In this document: positions 35,510 to 44,361 of the stretch, piece by piece
How positions within the stretch are numbered: the stretch's first letter is position 1
Layout of the letters: each line of letters starts with the position of its first letter
Program-made: the position numbers and the translations under genes
Assembly: GCA_041391385.1 (NCBI GenBank)
Contig: JAWKOD010000006.1
Location: forward strand, 62,001 to 126,000
DNA length: 64,000 nt
Reading direction: 5' to 3'
Source of the DNA: CANIGN01 sp041391385
GTDB lineage: Bacteria; Bdellovibrionota; UBA2428
The notes under the pieces: generated by a model
Database searches by the model: none
What the model was told of the DNA's origin: nothing
The model's input: only the letters and a program-made list of their open reading frames with translations

Positions 35510-38197
35510 TTAGGGTTCAATGTTCTGAATGATGTTATTGCCCAAGAGCGGGATAACTTGCCCATTAACACGTTCAAGTTCGACTTTTTCTGCACCAGAA
35601 TTAAAAGCAAACTCCATAGCTTCAAATAGTGCTTTTTGAAGCCCTTGGTTCATCGCAGCGCTAGGAGCTGGTGTTGCAGCGGTTGTTGAAGGCGTATTGA
35701 AGTCTACTAGCGCATCTATGCTCCAGCGAGTGCCCTTGTGCAGGAGAATGGCTCCAGCAATCAGATTTCCGTCTTCACCAAATACTTCAATGGAATGAGC
35801 GTTTCTTTCATGAAACAGAGTCTGTGGGAGTAACCAACTATGAACATCGTAAAGTGGAAGTCCCTCGCTGTTAAGATAGTTTTTAGCTTGGTTCATAAGA
35901 TGCCAAAAATGAGTGTCGTTTTTTACGCTCAGTTGATTGTTTGAGAGAGCTTGTTGGTATTCGGGGTAGTTCGCTTTGTCTTCAGCGCGAAAGAGGCTTA
36001 TTGTACTTTTTCTAATCCACGAGTGAAACTTTAAAGATGCGGGACTCAGGGGATCTTCTCTAAAAGTGAGAGTGCTTTCTTCGGGCTCTCCCATTATGGC
36101 AAGGAGTTCTTCAGCGTTTATATTTCTTGCCTGGCCGTTTTCAATAATAAATATATTTCCTGTGGGATCTTTGCCTGCGCTGTGAGCTTTGCTCTCAGTG
36201 CTAATAATATTCTTTACCATATCTTCAGCATTTTTTTTACTGGCAAGGGGTTGGGCTATTTGTTCTCTGATCGCATCAGGTCTTATGTATTCAATGCTTC
36301 CTTTGTTGCTGACGATATACAATTTTCCCTTTTCGGCAGCGTCAAGAATTTCAGTATATTTTCCGAAGTAAACTGGGTCAAAACGCTGTAATGGAAAGGG
36401 GCGTATGGCGCTTTCGATTTCAGATTGGCTAGCTGTGTGAGCATTCATTCCTTCGGGCAAGAAGGAAATGTCTCCGCGGCTGCCTGAACGAGCAAAGTTT
36501 ATGAGAAGATCCTCTGAGGCTTGGGGTTCGTTGATGGTGCTTTTGTCCTGTCTGCTGTGCATGAGGCCATATTCTCTTTTGGCTTTGTCGCTGAGCTTGC
36601 TCCAAGTTCGGTATATCTCAAAGTTACTGGGATAGATGGGTAAGTAGAAAGTTTTGCCTTTCTGGAATTGACGTTCAACGAGTCTGCCTTCTTGGGCTAG
36701 GGAAGATATTTCTTGGTGGTTCATCACATCGTTCGCTACGAAGTCTTCAGGTGTAAGTACTTTTTCGCTACCGTCAGCTGCTTTGAGGCGAATTCTTCCG
36801 TGTTTTGCATGTTCAGTGAAGTTAGGTATTTTTGCATTCTTCCGATAAGTTGTGAATCCAGGTACTCCGCTTGCTCTTCTGAATGATCTTGCAAGTTGAT
36901 CCGATGCGATAATGTAAACGGCTGTATTTGCATGCGGGGAGTTCTGGTTGTGTTCTTCCGCAGCTTTTAAACTTTCAACGACAAAGACTTCTTGAGCTTC
37001 AAATCGAAAGCCAGCTTCGTAGCCTTCTTTGAGGGTTTTGGGAGTGACGGGTATTTCGCTTCCAAGATTTAATTTATTGCCTGTTATTTTCCCGGAATTG
37101 CTGGCGTTAATAAAGGTGTTTGCATCTATGCTTGAGTCGGGGGCAGGGATTCCAAGAAATTTTTCTCGAATATAATTTCTTAGAATAGGTAAGGCTTGGT
37201 CGTTGGGGTTGTAGCCATCCGCAAATGCAAAAGTGTCGTGATGGGCTCTAAGGAAATCGTAAATGACAAGGTTGCCGTCTGAGTCCCTTGCAAGATTACT
37301 GGTGAAGGTTCTTTCGCTTATGGGGACTTGTCGGTCGGCTTCACCTTCAAAGAAAGTGTATCTGGTGCGGTTTTCTTTGAAAAGATTCACGGTCCACGCT
37401 TTGGAATTATGAAGCATCTTCATAATCCAGCTAAAAGCACCCTCGTTAACTCCACTTCCGTTTGTTTCAAGATCTGCGATAGCGCCCTTCTCGGCATCTA
37501 TGAGTCGTTGTTTGTCGCCCGGTTCTATGCCCGTAGTTGTTGGGCTCATGGCAATTATTTCGTCAATGAGGTTCGGGTCAATCTCAGAAGCTTTAATTGC
37601 AAAGTCTGCTCCGCTACTTCGAGTAAAGACAACCAGTTTGGCATCGGGATCCATTTGCGAGCGAATTTTTCTAAGATAATTAACTGTCCATTCCGCAACT
37701 AGTTCGGGTGATTGGAAGTTGTCGCGATTTGGTCCTGCTTCGGCTCCGGGAAGTGCGGGTGCTTCTGCGTAAATTTTTGAAGCTTCATCCTTTGACATAA
37801 CTCCTGCATCAACGAGTTCTTTTAAGATTGCTGTGAGAGAGTGGGGGCCGCTATTACCGCCACCGTTACCGTGAATAGTTACAAAAACAACTTTTGCTTC
37901 GGAGAGAGTAGCTTGTCTTCTGGGAAGGATCCTGTAGGTGCCAAATTCTGGTACAAGCTCGGCTGTCATTGAAGGGGAATCGGTTTTTCCCTCTTGAAAA
38001 CGCTCGACTTCTACGACGAGTCTTTGCATGAAGGGGTCTGCTTCAGCAGCGGCTAAATTTTCGTAGTGTCCATGCTCGACGAGTGCTTGAAGGCATCCCG
38101 TTGCATTTTCTGCTATTGCACGCGGAGATACTCCGATGCATAAAAATAAAAGAACTAAAATAAGTGATTTTCTTCTCAGCAATTGCACTCGGCTCAC
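35510..38197 (-). CDS. exported fusion: alpha/beta-hydrolase and Aat-like domain
   Basis: 895 residues with a signal peptide (to AIAE near 30). Residues 100-340 look like an alpha/beta-hydrolase: oxyanion-type VTIHGNGGG (107-114), nucleophile elbow FTRSSGAD with S194 (first Gly of GxSxG is Thr) and a later HHDTFAF as candidate histidine. Residues about 706-895 resemble Aat: HSIEVFGEDGNLIAGAILL, then WSIDALVDF, then a helix MNQGLQKALFEAMEFAFNSG. The middle 350 residues are unassigned. The same layout occurs in the 31825-34353 protein, so the two are probably paralogues; this one keeps a serine nucleophile. Confidence 0.65.
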   Translation of the reverse strand: MSRVQLLRRKSLILVLLFLCIGVSPRAIAENATGCLQALVEHGHYENLAAAEADPFMQRLVVEVERFQEGKTDSPSMTAELVPEFGTYRILPRRQATLSEAKVVFVTIHGNGGGNSGPHSLTAILKELVDAGVMSKDEASKIYAEAPALPGAEAGPNRDNFQSPELVAEWTVNYLRKIRSQMDPDAKLVVFTRSSGADFAIKASEIDPNLIDEIIAMSPTTTGIEPGDKQRLIDAEKGAIADLETNGSGVNEGAFSWIMKMLHNSKAWTVNLFKENRTRYTFFEGEADRQVPISERTFTSNLARDSDGNLVIYDFLRAHHDTFAFADGYNPNDQALPILRNYIREKFLGIPAPDSSIDANTFINASNSGKITGNKLNLGSEIPVTPKTLKEGYEAGFRFEAQEVFVVESLKAAEEHNQNSPHANTAVYIIASDQLARSFRRASGVPGFTTYRKNAKIPNFTEHAKHGRIRLKAADGSEKVLTPEDFVANDVMNHQEISSLAQEGRLVERQFQKGKTFYLPIYPSNFEIYRTWSKLSDKAKREYGLMHSRQDKSTINEPQASEDLLINFARSGSRGDISFLPEGMNAHTASQSEIESAIRPFPLQRFDPVYFGKYTEILDAAEKGKLYIVSNKGSIEYIRPDAIREQIAQPLASKKNAEDMVKNIISTESKAHSAGKDPTGNIFIIENGQARNINAEELLAIMGEPEESTLTFREDPLSPASLKFHSWIRKSTISLFRAEDKANYPEYQQALSNNQLSVKNDTHFWHLMNQAKNYLNSEGLPLYDVHSWLLPQTLFHERNAHSIEVFGEDGNLIAGAILLHKGTRWSIDALVDFNTPSTTAATPAPSAAMNQGLQKALFEAMEFAFNSGAEKVELERVNGQVIPLLGNNIIQNIEP

Positions 38198-38488
38198 CGT
38201 TTATGATTTACAAATGTGTAGGTGTGTTTTGTTGAAATTCTCTGGTCTGTTTTTGAATATGTTTCTTCTCTAAAAGTTGCACCATAACGCGGGGCAGTAT
38301 TATGCCTAAGCCCCTGATTTGTCAAAGCTTAAATTATCTTTACATCTTGTGATTTTGCTCCAAAGCCGTATTGCTTTGGAATAGAGGCCGCGATTTTCTT
38401 TTGGCTTAACTTCAAATTAAAGAAATACTGATGCTATCTTATTCGAATTCTTTAGGTCTCATGTAAGAATAAGTGAAGTGGGTGCTAT

Positions 38489-38923
38489 ATGAATTTAACA
38501 AAAAAACGTGAAAGATTGGCAAAAAAGATAATTGTAGCAGGAAGTTTTTTTTGGATCCTATTTGGAGTGTGGGGCGTTAATGGTGCTTTTCAAGCAGCCA
38601 AAGATGCTCGTGATGTACAAATTCGCAACATAGAGCTTAGTCATGGTTATACTGCTAGAATTCCTGCGGGTATTCGGCCTGCCACCTGGGTCCTTTCACC
38701 TGGAGTTAAAGAACAGATTTACAGTGACACTAATGCGGCTGGTTTGGTTGGAAATCCATATTACATTGAAAACCGCCTAATGCGGCTTTTATTTGCTTTT
38801 GTCGCCTGTATTTTAGTCTCATTTTTTGTCCTTTACGCCGTGTTTGTTGTCGATCCTAGGCGCACCTCTTTGTGGCATGACGCAAAGACCTTGCCTTCGG
38901 TAAATGCTTTAGGCGAAGAATAG
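38489..38923 (+). CDS. small membrane protein, two membrane segments
   Basis: 144 residues. Hydrophobic segments lie at about residues 13-33 and 98-122, with a basic N-terminus and a 60-residue loop (TARIPAGIRPATWVLSPG) between them. No family recognised. AAGTGA upstream and a clean ATG support the start. It stands alone between the large minus-strand gene and tRNA-Gly; the 290 bp upstream shows no other gene. Confidence 0.65.
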   Translation: MNLTKKRERLAKKIIVAGSFFWILFGVWGVNGAFQAAKDARDVQIRNIELSHGYTARIPAGIRPATWVLSPGVKEQIYSDTNAAGLVGNPYYIENRLMRLLFAFVACILVSFFVLYAVFVVDPRRTSLWHDAKTLPSVNALGEE

Positions 38924-38976
38924 TCCACTCAATCAAAGAAAATTCGAAGATTAGTTTTATTTGTATGATTGTAAGT

Positions 38977-39052
38977 TGGAGCGGGAGACGAGGCTCGAAC
39001 TCGCTACCCTCAGCTTGGAAGGCTGATGCTCTACCAAATGAGCTACTCCCGC
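38977..39052 (-). tRNA. tRNA-Gly (TCC)
   Basis: On the minus strand, the acceptor GCGGGAG pairs with CTCCCGC. The D-arm is AGCTCATTTGGTAGAGCA. Anticodon stem TCAGC/GCTGA encloses CTTCCAA, giving TCC. The T-loop is TTCGAGC. The 3' TCCA is encoded. It is divergent from tuf. Confidence 0.96.
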
Positions 39053-39590
39053 GATAAAAGAAGTGGTAACACAGCTTTGTGGCCTGTGTAGAGGCCAAAA
39101 AACAAAAATTTTTGAATCGACAGGTCCTCGGGTAGGGGCTGGAAGCGGAAGCTTTTGGTTGGCTACTGAATTTCTAAAAAAACTCCCTCTGCGTACCGCT
39201 GCACACTGAGGTTGTCAGGTGCAGGGCTGGAAGCGGGAGCTTTCAGTTGACCATAAATAACTCTAAAATAGTCGCTCTGCGTACCGCTGCACACTGAGGT
39301 TGTCAGGTGCAGGGTATCGCTCTGCGTACCGCTGCACACTGTCTTTATTACGGAGGGTCTTGTCACCCCCGTACAGGCGTTGTAAGTTGACTGCGTCCGA
39401 CACGGCTTGTCCAAGTGCGTCGTATTGTGTTTTTATGCCCTCATTTGAGGCTCGCCTAAATTCATTTTATGGCACATAAATCAAGACGTTCGGTGAAAAA
39501 GTGAAATTAAAGCTCTAGCTTCTGGGTTAACAAGTTGTGAGTCTTTAGTGAAAAAAAGAAAGAAGCCACTAAGGAGGCGAAAGGAAGTAC
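39053..39590. other. intergenic region upstream of tuf
   Basis: 538 bp without a convincing gene. It contains the 88-bp tandem repeat (39134-39341), then about 250 bp that must hold the tuf promoter. I could not identify a promoter with good -35/-10 spacing. AAGGAGG at 39571-39577 lies about 13 nt ahead of the tuf ATG, with AAAGGAAG nearer to it. Confidence 0.5.
39134..39341. repeat. 88-bp imperfect tandem repeat, 2.3 copies
   Basis: A 40-nt block beginning CTCTGCGTACCGCTGCACAC occurs identically at 39187-39226 and 39275-39314, and its first 22 nt occur again at 39320-39341. The flanking GGGCTGGAAGCGG-AGCTTT block occurs at 39135 and 39223. Both blocks repeat with a period of 88 bp; the last copy is offset by only 45 bp. 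The sequence is GC-richer than its surroundings. Confidence 0.85.
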
Positions 39591-40781
39591 ATGTCAAAGG
39601 AAAAATTTAACCGCGATAAACCACATGTGAACATCGGAACAATTGGTCACGTCGACCACGGTAAGACTACTCTTACTGCAGCGATCACAAAAACTCTAGC
39701 GTCTAAGGGTCAAGCTGAATTCAAAGCTTATGACCAAATCGACAAAGCTCCAGAGGAAAAAGAGCGTGGTATTACTATCAATACTTCGCACGTGGAATAC
39801 GCAACAGCTACACGTCACTACGCACACGTAGATTGCCCAGGTCACGCCGATTATGTGAAAAACATGATCACAGGTGCTGCGCAAATGGACGGTGGTATTC
39901 TTGTAGTTTCTGCTTCTGATGGTCCTATGCCTCAAACACGTGAACACATTCTCTTGGCTCGCCAAGTAGGTGTTCCAGCTCTTGTTGTTTTCATGAACAA
40001 GTGTGACATGGTTGATGACGCAGAACTTTTAGATCTTGTAGAAATGGAAGTTCGTGAACTTCTTTCTAAGTACGAATTCCCTGGAGACGATATTCCTATC
40101 ATCCGTGGATCTGCACTTAAGGCTCTTGAAGGCGACACAGGTGAATTGGGAATTCCTGCAATTGAAAAATTGATGGATGCAGTTGATGCTTCAATTCCTC
40201 TTCCTGCACGTCCAAAAGATAAGCCTTTCTTGATGCCTGTAGAGGACGTGTTCTCGATTTCTGGTCGCGGAACTGTTGTTACAGGTCGCGTAGAGCGCGG
40301 AATTATCAAGGTTGGTGAAGAGATTGAAATTATCGGATTACGTCCTACTGTTAAGTCTACAGTTACTGGCGTTGAGATGTTTAGAAAACTTCTCGATCAA
40401 GGTGAAGCAGGCGATAACATTGGAGCTCTTCTTCGTGGAACGAAGAAAGAAGATGTTGAGCGCGGTCAAGTTTTGGCTAAGCCCGGCAGCGTAACTCCTC
40501 ACAAAAAGTTCAAAGGTGAAGTCTACATTCTTAAAAAAGAAGAAGGTGGCCGTCACACAGCTTTCTTGAACGGGTACCGTCCTCAGTTTTACTTCAGAAC
40601 AACTGACGTAACTGGAAACGTTACACTTCCTGAAGGAACTGAAATGGTTATGCCGGGTGACCGCGTAACTATTGACGTAGAGCTCATCACTCCAATCGCT
40701 ATGGAAAAAGAACTCCGTTTCGCTATTCGCGAAGGTGGTCGTACCGTAGGTGCTGGTGTTGTCTCTGCAATTGTTGAATAA
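39591..40781 (+). CDS. tuf: elongation factor Tu
   Basis: 396 residues, full length. G1 is GHVDHGKTT (residues 19-27), G2 is in the RGITI loop, G3 is DCPGHADY and G4 is NKCD. Domains 2 and 3 are complete, ending in VVSAIVE. It delivers aminoacyl-tRNA to the ribosome. Here tuf is upstream of tRNA-Trp and secE rather than at the end of the rpsL-rpsG-fusA operon. The coding sequence is intact. Confidence 0.99.
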   Translation: MSKEKFNRDKPHVNIGTIGHVDHGKTTLTAAITKTLASKGQAEFKAYDQIDKAPEEKERGITINTSHVEYATATRHYAHVDCPGHADYVKNMITGAAQMDGGILVVSASDGPMPQTREHILLARQVGVPALVVFMNKCDMVDDAELLDLVEMEVRELLSKYEFPGDDIPIIRGSALKALEGDTGELGIPAIEKLMDAVDASIPLPARPKDKPFLMPVEDVFSISGRGTVVTGRVERGIIKVGEEIEIIGLRPTVKSTVTGVEMFRKLLDQGEAGDNIGALLRGTKKEDVERGQVLAKPGSVTPHKKFKGEVYILKKEEGGRHTAFLNGYRPQFYFRTTDVTGNVTLPEGTEMVMPGDRVTIDVELITPIAMEKELRFAIREGGRTVGAGVVSAIVE

Positions 40782-40796
40782 CTAGGTTTGGAATTA

Positions 40797-40832
40797 TTTT
40801 GGGTGGGTAGGTTTTTTCCTATCCACCCAAAA
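40797..40832. terminator. hairpin after tuf
   Basis: Stem TTTTGGGTGGGTAGG and CCTATCCACCCAAAA (one G-T pair) around a loop of six T. No long T-tract follows on the plus strand, so it may act partly as a processing or pausing site between tuf and tRNA-Trp. Confidence 0.7.
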
Positions 40833-40966
40833 ATGAGAAGCGAAGGGATTTTTGCTTCAGACGAGGAAGCCGCCGGGGGTGCGCAGGGCGCGTACAAAAA
40901 TGTACGCAACCGACAAGCGACACTAAAGCTGACGACGGATCAAGCAAAAAGACCAAGCTTATCAAG

Positions 40967-41043
40967 GGGTCAATAGCTCTAATTGGTAGAGCGTGGGATT
41001 CCAAATCCTAAGGTTGTAGGTTCGAGCCCTACTTGACCCGCCA
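40967..41043 (+). tRNA. tRNA-Trp (CCA)
   Basis: Acceptor GGGTCAA pairs with TTGACCC. Anticodon stem TGGGA/TCCTA encloses TTCCAAA, giving CCA. The T-loop TTCGAGC is normal and GCCA is encoded at the 3' end. It lies 23 bp before secE, the usual bacterial neighbour. An inverted repeat GCGTACA/TGTACGC (40890-40907) lies upstream. Confidence 0.96.
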
Positions 41044-41065
41044 TTTAAGGAATTTGAGTTAAAAA

Positions 41066-41452
41066 ATGAAGAATTCAAAAGTTGTTAATATATTTTTTGT
41101 AGGCGCTGGAGCCTTATTATGGTTTTTATCACTCCACTATATTACTCAGTGGGTAGGGTACTTCCAGTTAGCTCGCCATTTGGGGTCAGAAGCATCCGAT
41201 CTTATTCGTCATGGATTGCCAATCCTTTTGGGAGTCTCTTTATTTGTATTTTTAAGGTCGTGGACCAAAGCTTCACATTTTGTAAGTGATTGTGTCGACG
41301 AACTTTTCAGAGTTGTTTTTCCTGGCCCGAAAGAAGTTAAAGCAGGAACAACGTGGGTTATTATCATTGTTATTCTTGCGGGGCTTGCCTTTGGAGCCTT
41401 GGACTGGGGTATTACACATGTTATTAAACGCCTAATTGGGCTTGAGTCTTAG
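41066..41452 (+). CDS. secE: preprotein translocase subunit SecE
   Basis: 128 residues with three hydrophobic segments (near 8-25, 48-62 and 95-115). The conserved amphipathic stretch before the last segment (FRVVFPGPKEVKAGTTWVII) has the P-x-x-E-x-x-x-x-TW signature of SecE. The three-segment form is the E. coli-like type. It is part of the SecYEG channel. The position between tRNA-Trp and nusG confirms the call. Confidence 0.93.
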   Translation: MKNSKVVNIFFVGAGALLWFLSLHYITQWVGYFQLARHLGSEASDLIRHGLPILLGVSLFVFLRSWTKASHFVSDCVDELFRVVFPGPKEVKAGTTWVIIIVILAGLAFGALDWGITHVIKRLIGLES

Positions 41453-41466
41453 GAAAGGTACCCTGT

Positions 41467-42198
41467 ATGGATTGGAATCAAGAAGACAAAGAAGCAGAAG
41501 TAACAACTGCGGTAGAGACTGTGGAAAGCACAGACGCTGTTGAGACAACTGCTGCTGTTGAAACTGCAGCAGAAGTAACGGATGAGCCTAAGGCGTCTAA
41601 AGATACAGCCGAAGCTACTGAAGATGCTTCTGAAGGAACTCAGCCTACTCGAAAGAAGAGCACACGTGAGGATCTTAAGTGGTACATTGTTCATGCTCAG
41701 ACAAGTTTTGAAGCAAGAGCTCTATCTTCTCTTGAAGAAGCCGTAGTGCGAGCTAAAAAAGAAGATGAGTTTGGAGAAATCCTTATTCCAGTTGAATCTG
41801 TAATTGAGCTTGTTAAGGGCCAAAAGAAATCTACTGAACGTAAGTTTTTTCCTGGATACATGCTCGTTCAAATGATTTTGACTGATGAAAACTGGCATTT
41901 AGTAAAATCTACTCCCAGAATCACTGGGTTCGTAGGAAACGCTCGTAAGCCCCCAGCTATCCCTCCAAGGGAAGTAGAGCGCATTATGGGGCAAATGATT
42001 GAAGGAAGACAACAGGCTAAGCCCAAATATACCTTTAAAGAAGGAGATAACGTTCGGGTTATCGATGGGCCGTTCTCTAACTTCAATGGAACAGTAGAAG
42101 AAGTTAAACCTGAAAAATCTAAGCTTAGGGTACTTGTTTCGATCTTTGGTCGTGCTACACCTGTGGAGCTAGATTTCATTCAGGTCGAAAAGACTTAA
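41467..42198 (+). CDS. nusG: transcription antitermination factor NusG with acidic N-terminal extension
   Basis: 243 residues. The NGN domain starts at KWYIVHAQTSFE (near 71) and includes FFPGYMLVQM. The KOW motif is FKEGDNVRVIDGPFSNFNGTVEEV near 195. The first 65 residues are an extra Glu/Thr/Ala-rich, low-complexity acidic arm (repeated VETTAAVETA-type units) that most NusG proteins lack. It binds RNA polymerase and couples it to Rho or the ribosome. Confidence 0.95.
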   Translation: MDWNQEDKEAEVTTAVETVESTDAVETTAAVETAAEVTDEPKASKDTAEATEDASEGTQPTRKKSTREDLKWYIVHAQTSFEARALSSLEEAVVRAKKEDEFGEILIPVESVIELVKGQKKSTERKFFPGYMLVQMILTDENWHLVKSTPRITGFVGNARKPPAIPPREVERIMGQMIEGRQQAKPKYTFKEGDNVRVIDGPFSNFNGTVEEVKPEKSKLRVLVSIFGRATPVELDFIQVEKT

Positions 42199-42281
42199 AA
42201 AAGTCAACGGATCTGAATGGATCTTAAAACTTGGGAGATCCTGGAATGGTTCTGGGATCGTTAGGACTAGGAGATATATAG

Positions 42282-42704
42282 ATGGCAAAAAAAGTCACTG
42301 GATTTATTAAGCTTCAAATTCCGGCCGGAAAGGCAAACCCTGCTCCACCCGTAGGACCAGCACTTGGTCAACACGGCGTGAACATCATGGAGTTTTGCAA
42401 ACAGTTTAATGCGCGCACGCAAGCGCAAGCTGCTGAAGGTCTGATCAGACCAATCGTAATATCGGTGTACTCTGATAAGAGTTTTACTTTTATTACAAAA
42501 ACCCCACCTGTAGCTGTGCTTCTTTTGAAAGCAGCAAAATTACAGAGCGGGTCTGGCGTTCCAAATAAAAATAAAGTTGGAAAAGTCAAAATGGATGACG
42601 TGAAGAAAATTGCGGAAATGAAAATCAAAGACATGAACTGTTTCACAGTCGAGTCTGCATGTTCAAGTAATAGGCACCGCCCGCTCAATGGGAATTGGAG
42701 GTAA
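42282..42704 (+). CDS. rplK: ribosomal protein L11 (frame broken at the C-terminus)
   Basis: The first 126 residues are normal L11 (FIKLQIPAGKANPAPPVGPALGQ at the N-terminus, the rRNA-binding C-domain after residue 70). After ESACS the frame goes wrong: the expected IGTARSMGI is present in another frame from 42670, which needs two lost bases near 42666-42669. A further lost base near 42700 would restore a stop just before rplA. L11 forms the GTPase-associated centre with 23S rRNA. GGAG precedes the ATG. Confidence 0.9.
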   Translation: MAKKVTGFIKLQIPAGKANPAPPVGPALGQHGVNIMEFCKQFNARTQAQAAEGLIRPIVISVYSDKSFTFITKTPPVAVLLLKAAKLQSGSGVPNKNKVGKVKMDDVKKIAEMKIKDMNCFTVESACSSNRHRPLNGNWR

Positions 42705-42710
42705 TTTAAT

Positions 42711-43396
42711 ATGGCAAAAGATACAAAGAAAATACTTCTCTTTTTGACGAGACAAAAAATACACACTTGAAGAAGCTTTTTCTATTTTGGAAAAGTTCAA
42801 AGGAGCAAAGTTCGACGAAACAGTGAACGTTGCTTTTCGCCTTGGTGTAGATAATAAGCAATCTGATCAACAGGTTAGGGTGCAACACCTTCCTGAATGG
42901 AACAGGTAAAAAAGTACGCATCGTTGTTTTTGCTAAAGGTGATAAAGCGACTGAAGCTGAAAAAGCGGGTGCTGACGTAGTTGGTGCTGATGATCTTGTA
43001 ACCAAAATTAACGGTGGATGGATGGATTTGACAAAAGTGATTGCAACTCCTGACATGATGCCTGTTGTTTCAAGAGTCGCTAAGGTATTGGGGCCTCGTG
43101 GCTTAATGCCAAACCCTAAGACTGGAACAGTTACTGCTAACATTGTTCAGGCTATTGGAGATGAGCGCAAAGGTAAGGTTGAGTTTAGAGCCGAAAAAGC
43201 TGGAATTGTTCATGCCCCTATTGGCAAGAAAAGTTTTGGCAGTGGAAAGCTTCAGCAAAACCTTGTGGCACTTGCAGAGTCTATTATTAAAGCAAAGCCT
43301 GCAACTTCTAAGGGAGCTTACTTAAAATCAATCACTATTGCCCCAACTATGGGACCTGGAATTCGTATTGAGACGAACCAGTTCACAGTAGGATAA
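42711..43396 (+). CDS. rplA: ribosomal protein L1 (several frameshifts in N-terminal third)
   Basis: From ATG 42711 the L1 sequence jumps between frames. KRYKENTSLFDET is readable if one A is restored in the AAAA at 42715, KKYTLEEAFSILEKF if one more A is restored near 42754-42759, and then one G near 42880 and one more base before LNGTGKKVRIVVFAKGD (from about 42893). From there to 43396 it is continuous and normal, including TPDMMPVVSRVAKVLGPRGLMPNPK. All sites are explained by base losses. L1 binds the L1 stalk of 23S rRNA and its own mRNA. Confidence 0.88.
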
Positions 43397-43424
43397 TGGG
43401 TTGGGATAATTAAGGAGATATGTT

Positions 43425-43946
43425 GTGAATAAGCTTCAAAAAACAGAGTTACTCGAAGAACTCAAAGGTAAATTCGAAAAGGCAAATGCTGCCTTTATTA
43501 CTGAGTATCGCGGAATGACAGTTGAAAAAATGACTGACCTTCGTCGTAAAATTTACGATTCCAAAGGCGAACTCAAAGTTATTCAAAATCGCATCGCGAA
43601 GCTTGCAGCTAAGGGCACAAGCTTTGAAGGAATTTCGGAACAGTTTAAAGGACCTTTAGCTGTTGCGTTTTCTTACGATGATCCTGTCGGAATTGCGAAA
43701 GCAGTTCTTGAGCAGGTTAAGGAAGATAGCCCTTTCCAAGTAAAACTAGGTTGTTTGAACGGAAAGTCTATGACAACGGATGAGGTGAAGGCACTTTCTA
43801 AATTGCCTGATCGTCAGACGTTACTAGGAATATTTGCAGGAACGCTTGCCGCGCCACTGCGTAACTTTATGGGCGTAATGAGCGCTGTGCCACGCAATTA
43901 TGTCAATGTACTCGTGGCAGTAAAAGACCAAAAAGAAAAGGCTTAA
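43425..43946 (+). CDS. rplJ: ribosomal protein L10
   Basis: 173 residues from GTG 43425 with AAGGAGA upstream. The N-terminal domain contains FITEYRGMTVEKMTDLRRKI and the rRNA-contact region KVIQNRIAKLAA. The C-terminal helix holds the L7/L12-binding segment. L10 anchors the L7/L12 dimers to L11's rRNA site. The frame is intact, unlike the two genes before it. Confidence 0.97.
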   Translation: MNKLQKTELLEELKGKFEKANAAFITEYRGMTVEKMTDLRRKIYDSKGELKVIQNRIAKLAAKGTSFEGISEQFKGPLAVAFSYDDPVGIAKAVLEQVKEDSPFQVKLGCLNGKSMTTDEVKALSKLPDRQTLLGIFAGTLAAPLRNFMGVMSAVPRNYVNVLVAVKDQKEKA

Positions 43947-43986
43947 AAGATTTGATTTAAAGTCAAATTATAGAAGAGAGGAACTT

Positions 43987-44361
43987 ATGAGCATGACCCA
44001 AGAACAAATTATCGAATCCGTAGCAACAATGTCCGTTTTAGAACTTTCCGAACTTATCAAAAAGTTTGAAGAGAAATTCGGAGTTTCTGCTGCTGCACCT
44101 GTAGCAGTTATGGCTGGTGGAGCTGCTCCTGCAGCTGCTGCTGAAGAAAAAACTGAATTTAACGTAGTCCTTACTGATGGCGGAGCTAGCAAGATCAATG
44201 TGATCAAAGAAGTTCGTGCTATCACTGGACTTGGCTTGAAAGAAGCGAAAGACCTTGTAGAAGGCGCTCCTAAAGCTATTAAAGAAGGTGTTTCTAAAGC
44301 CGAAGCTGAAACAATGAAAAAACAGCTTGAAGCTGCTGGCGCAAAAGTAGAGATCAAATAG
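43987..44361 (+). CDS. rplL: ribosomal protein L7/L12
   Basis: 124 residues. The N-terminal dimer domain (residues 1-35) is followed by an Ala-rich hinge and the globular C-terminal domain with KTEFNVVLTDGGASKINVIKEVR and GLGLKEAKDLVE. GAGAGG precedes the ATG; a second in-frame ATG lies two codons later. The 217 bp to rpoB contain no gene and may hold an attenuator or processing site, but I see no clear hairpin. Confidence 0.97.
   Translation: MSMTQEQIIESVATMSVLELSELIKKFEEKFGVSAAAPVAVMAGGAAPAAAAEEKTEFNVVLTDGGASKINVIKEVRAITGLGLKEAKDLVEGAPKAIKEGVSKAEAETMKKQLEAAGAKVEIK

Noticed and set aside
38170..38300. Shared TTGCACC/TTGCACT words near the starts of three large minus-strand genes
   Set aside because: Two of them lie inside coding sequence (a Val-Gln N-terminal dipeptide), so they are not a common promoter element.
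39135..39341. The 88-bp repeats as a CRISPR array
   Set aside because: Repeat and interval lengths do not fit: the 40-nt blocks are separated by 48 bp that are themselves repeated, and no cas genes are present.
39380..39420. TTGACT as -35 of the tuf promoter
   Set aside because: No acceptable -10 lies 16-18 nt downstream.
40890..40907. GCGTACA/TGTACGC hairpin before tRNA-Trp as a terminator
   Set aside because: It has no following T-run; it could be a processing site, but there is too little evidence to annotate a terminator.
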